Positions 12,840 through 15,043 of a stretch of DNA of 15,043 nucleotides are shown here, one piece after another. Where the stretch lies: assembly GCA_022822245.1 (NCBI GenBank), contig JAJECB010000129.1:1-15043 (forward strand). The letters run 5' to 3'. The translations under genes and the position numbers were made by a program. The stretch comes from Gammaproteobacteria bacterium. GTDB lineage: Bacteria > Pseudomonadota > Gammaproteobacteria > HK1. The number at the start of each line of letters is the position of its first letter. The first letter of the stretch is position 1. The notes beneath the pieces are model-generated. The model saw only the letters and a list, made by a program, of their open reading frames with translations, had not been told where the DNA came from and did not search any database.

Positions 12840-13463
12840 ATGTCAGCGAAGAAGACCCGCTCGGCCGACGCGGAAATCGCGGAGCTCGAGGCGCAGATCG
12901 CGGAGCTGACGGCGAAGCTCAACGCGGCGCGGCGGGCCGCCTCCGGCCCGGAAGTCCCGGACTACGCCTTCCGGACCCTCGACGGCGAGGTGCGCCTCGG
13001 CGAGCTCTTCGCAGGGCACGACCGGCTCCTCGCGATCCACAACATGGGGCAGGGCTGCCGCTACTGCACCCTCTGGGCGGACGGCATCAACGGCTTCCTC
13101 CCGCATCTCGAGTCCGCGATGGCGGTGGTCCTCGTCTCGAAGGACGACCCCGAGACCCAGCGCCGCTTCGCGAACGCCCGCGGCTGGCGTTTCCGGCTCG
13201 CCTCTCACGGAGGTGGGGCCTACATTCGGGAGCAGACCGTGATGTCCGGCGAGGACAACGCGCCGGGCGCGGTCGTCTACGCGATGCGGGACGGCAAGGT
13301 CCTCCGGAAGAACGCCGTCGTCTTCGGCCCGGGGGATCGTTTCTGCCCGGCCTGGAACTTCCTCGCCCTCGCCGGCCGAGGCGGCGACGACTGGACCCCC
13401 CAGTTCTCCTACTGGCGCCGCCCCGACACCCTCGACGACGGCGGGCACGACCTCCCCAACTAG
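12840..13463 (+). CDS. DUF899 family thioredoxin-like protein
   Basis: Soluble protein of 207 residues. Residues 8-33 form a short coiled-coil with a clear Ile/Leu heptad run (AEIAELEAQIAELTAKLNAA). The rest is a thioredoxin-like domain of the DUF899 type: PDYAFRTLDGEVRLGELF (40-57), strand LLAIHNMG (63-70), and the redox motif CRYC (Cys73, Cys76) followed by TLWADGINGF. The C-terminal part has FGPGDRFCPAWNFLALAG and an FSYWRRP tail, both familiar from this family. It starts 11 nt after the acyl-CoA dehydrogenase stop. Its ribosome site GAGGG (12827-12831) overlaps that stop, so the two are translationally coupled. A thiol-disulfide or peroxide-handling role is likely from the CxxC fold; no specific reaction can be assigned. 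Confidence 0.87.
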   Translation: MSAKKTRSADAEIAELEAQIAELTAKLNAARRAASGPEVPDYAFRTLDGEVRLGELFAGHDRLLAIHNMGQGCRYCTLWADGINGFLPHLESAMAVVLVSKDDPETQRRFANARGWRFRLASHGGGAYIREQTVMSGEDNAPGAVVYAMRDGKVLRKNAVVFGPGDRFCPAWNFLALAGRGGDDWTPQFSYWRRPDTLDDGGHDLPN

Positions 13464-13511
13464 CCCTCGGGTCCGCCGCCTTATCCGCACCGTGGCCTCG
13501 CCATGCTCTTG

Positions 13512-13576
13512 CGCGACATCTGCGTCGACCCTTGTCGCGAACTTGACCGGCCGCAAGCAGAACCACTCTGGCCGGT
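13512..13576 (+). other. Two consecutive stem-loops between the DUF899 gene and the AAA ATPase gene
   Basis: CGCGACA/TGTCGCG (13512-13518 with 13533-13539) and ACCGGCC/GGCCGGT (13546-13552 with 13570-13576) are perfect 7-bp inverted repeats separated by 6 bp. They sit about 50 bp after the DUF899 stop and upstream of the promoter candidate of the next gene. Neither has a T-run. They may slow or end read-through transcription, bind a repressor, or mark the boundary of the lower-GC module. Confidence 0.4.
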
Positions 13577-13596
13577 GCGGTCTGATTCGCACAGAG

Positions 13597-13627
13597 CTGA
13601 CAAAAAAGCCCCGAAACATGCTAGATT
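13597..13627 (+). promoter_or_regulatory. Candidate promoter of the AAA ATPase gene
   Basis: CTGACA (13597-13602; five of six to TTGACA) is followed by an A-rich spacer of 19 nt and TAGATT (13622-13627). CTAGAT one base earlier gives 18 nt. The start of transcription would be near 13634, leaving about 50 nt before the ATG with GAGGGA (13671-13676) as ribosome site. Confidence 0.45.
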
Positions 13628-13682
13628 CTTGCAGATCGGCCCTAGTTTTGACGGCTTGCACGTTCGGACAGAGGGAAATCGC

Positions 13683-14972
13683 ATGCTGCTCCGCTTTGGC
13701 GTCTCCAACCATCTCTCGATCCGGGACCCACAGGTACTGTCGTTTACCGCGTCTTCGCTCCGGGATCGGAGTGAAGGCCTGATCGAATGCACAGCGGCAC
13801 CCAACGGCTCGGTCGTGCCGGCGGCGGTGATCTACGGTGCCAATGCCTCCGGGAAGACCAATCTCCTTGACGCGCTCGCGACCATGCGGGCGATGATTTT
13901 GCGGTCCCATTCCCGAGGTGAACCGGGTGGCGGTGTCTCGCGCCGTAGCTTTGCACTCGATGGCAATAGTTCCGGGGCGCCCTCGCGGTTCGATGTCGAC
14001 TTCGTCATCGAGGGCGTGCGCCATCACTACGGTTTCGAAGCTTCGGACGAGGCCTACGAAGCCGAGTGGCTGTACGCGTTTCCGAAGTCCCATCGCAGGA
14101 CGTTGTTCGAGCGCGAGGGGGAGGAGTATCACTTTGGCCGGGGATTGGGTGGGCCGAACAAGACCATCGCCGGCTTGACACGGACCAACAGCCTGTACGT
14201 GTCGGCGGCGGCCCAAAACGATCACGAGCAGCTCTCGAAGGTCTTCGCATACTTCCGGTCGATTCGTGGCGTCCGCGAAATCGACATCTCGGGCACGGTT
14301 GCTTCGATGCGGCTGGCGGAGGAAAGTCTTGATCGGCGCGTGCTTGGTTTTCTTGGGAGGATTGGGACCGGAATCGTTGACTTCCGGCGAAAGGAGACCG
14401 AAGTACCCGATTACGCTCGCCTGTTTCGTCGTGATTTGGCCACGGCTACAAACCGAATGTTGAAAAGAATGTCCGACGCGTCGATTGAAATTGACGCGGA
14501 TTCCGACGATACGGATGTTATTTTCGAGTTTGCCCACCGAGGGCAGGGCGGTGAAGAGGTCTTTTTTGATTTGGAAATGGAGAGCGCCGGGACTCGTCGC
14601 CTGTTGGTCACGCTTGGGTTGGCCTTTCGCGCGATCGATGAAGGTGTTGCGTTCTATGTCGACGAGCTCGACGCGAGCCTGCACACGCAGGCGTGCGAGG
14701 CAGTACTGAAGTTGTTCTGTTCTCCTGAGACCAATCCGAAGGGCGCGCAGCTCATCGCGACGACGCACGACACTAACCTCCTGAACTCGCCCGCTCTCCG
14801 GCGGGATCAGCTCTGGTTCACGGACAAGGACGACACAGGAGCTACCCAGCTCTATCCGCTGACGGATATCCGCACCCGCAAGGGCGACAACTTCGAGAAG
14901 GGGTATCTGCAGGGTCGCTACGGCGCTGTGCCCTTCGACGACCCCATTTCGGCCCTTGGCACGCCGCGCTAG
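13683..14972 (+). CDS. AAA family ATPase, RloA/AbiLi-like (COG1106 type)
   Basis: ABC/OLD-like ATPase of 429 residues. The N-terminus MLLRFGVSNHLSIRD is typical, Walker A is GANASGKT (52-59), an ABC-signature-like MESAGTRRL follows at 299-307, Walker B is FYVDELDASLH (324-334), and the H-loop is THD (361-363). The C-terminus RRDQLWFTDKDDTGATQLY (373-391) plus GYLQGRYGAVPF (407-418) is characteristic of the RloA/AbiLi group, which is usually followed by an RloB/AbiLii gene. No nuclease domain is fused. The ATG at 13683 has GAGGGA upstream; an open extension to 13503 overlaps stem-loops and is rejected. G+C is lower than in the neighbours: I count 58 of 120 at 14461-14580, against 49 of 60 at 11401-11460. 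This suggests horizontal transfer. The likely role is phage defence by abortive infection; the trigger is unknown. Confidence 0.88.
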   Translation: MLLRFGVSNHLSIRDPQVLSFTASSLRDRSEGLIECTAAPNGSVVPAAVIYGANASGKTNLLDALATMRAMILRSHSRGEPGGGVSRRSFALDGNSSGAPSRFDVDFVIEGVRHHYGFEASDEAYEAEWLYAFPKSHRRTLFEREGEEYHFGRGLGGPNKTIAGLTRTNSLYVSAAAQNDHEQLSKVFAYFRSIRGVREIDISGTVASMRLAEESLDRRVLGFLGRIGTGIVDFRRKETEVPDYARLFRRDLATATNRMLKRMSDASIEIDADSDDTDVIFEFAHRGQGGEEVFFDLEMESAGTRRLLVTLGLAFRAIDEGVAFYVDELDASLHTQACEAVLKLFCSPETNPKGAQLIATTHDTNLLNSPALRRDQLWFTDKDDTGATQLYPLTDIRTRKGDNFEKGYLQGRYGAVPFDDPISALGTPR

Positions 14973-15033
14973 GAGCGTGCGCCGCAGGAACCGGTGAGAT
15001 AATTGGCTGGCGGAAGAAGAGGGAGCGTGGTGG

Positions 15034-15043
15034 ATGTCGACGA
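15034..15043 (+). CDS. Start of a downstream gene, possible RloB/AbiLii partner (cut by window edge)
   Basis: An ATG at 15034-15036 follows GAGGGAG (about 15019-15025) with an 8-nt spacer, 61 bp after the ATPase stop. Only three codons are visible, so identity is not readable. A GTG at 15027 in another frame is an alternative but is too close to the ribosome site. RloB as the product is inferred purely from the ATPase family's usual partner. Confidence 0.35.

Noticed and set aside
13503..13682. Extension of the AAA ATPase to 13503
   Set aside because: The added part is Arg/Asp/Pro-rich and covers stem-loops and the promoter candidate; MLLRFGVSN at 13683 is the family N-terminus with a ribosome site.
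1..15043. CRISPR arrays, tRNA or rRNA genes, transposase genes
   Set aside because: No regularly spaced repeats, cloverleaf-like segments, rRNA-like stretches or transposase motifs were seen by eye on either strand.

Overview
The window is GC-rich, gene-dense bacterial chromosome. Several genes start with GTG, genes overlap by 4 nt, and long antisense frames stay open as expected at high G+C. The families (polyamine-type ABC importer, AllA-type lyase, TTC38-like TPR protein, ArsR/ArsP pair, FAD acyl-CoA dehydrogenase) suit a proteobacterium or another GC-rich Gram-negative. I see no rRNA, tRNA or marker gene that fixes the taxon.

The layout is a minus-strand block (1-9372) and a plus-strand block (9494-15043) diverging from a 121-bp regulatory gap. 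In transcription order the first minus-strand locus is: SIS-domain protein A (7589-6414), a 257-bp gap holding an imperfect palindromic element and a leader hairpin, a Tat-exported solute-binding protein (6156-5068), SIS-domain protein B (5034-3955), a PfkB-family sugar kinase (3951-3004), an ABC ATPase (2988-1939), two permeases (1942-1004 and 1007-177, each joined to its upstream gene by a GTGA overlap), and the first 19 codons of what looks like a second PfkB kinase (57 to the edge). A Pot/mannopine-type importer with PfkB kinases and GlmS/FrlB-like SIS proteins resembles uptake, phosphorylation and cleavage of a sugar-amine (Amadori-type) compound. The substrate is inferred, not shown.

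Upstream on the same strand is a two-gene ArsR-ArsP unit (9372-7953). Its regulator has a vicinal Cys pair near the C-terminus. The promoter has a perfect -35 box placed so close to the ATG that the mRNA should be leaderless, with a perfect 14-bp palindrome just upstream.

The plus strand carries an AllA-type ureidoglycolate lyase, a TTC38-like TPR protein, an acyl-CoA dehydrogenase, a DUF899 thioredoxin-like protein coupled to it, and then, after a 219-bp gap, an AAA ATPase of the RloA/AbiLi type with visibly lower G+C. The next gene starts in the last 10 bases and may be its RloB/AbiLii partner. This right edge looks like the start of a transferred defence module.
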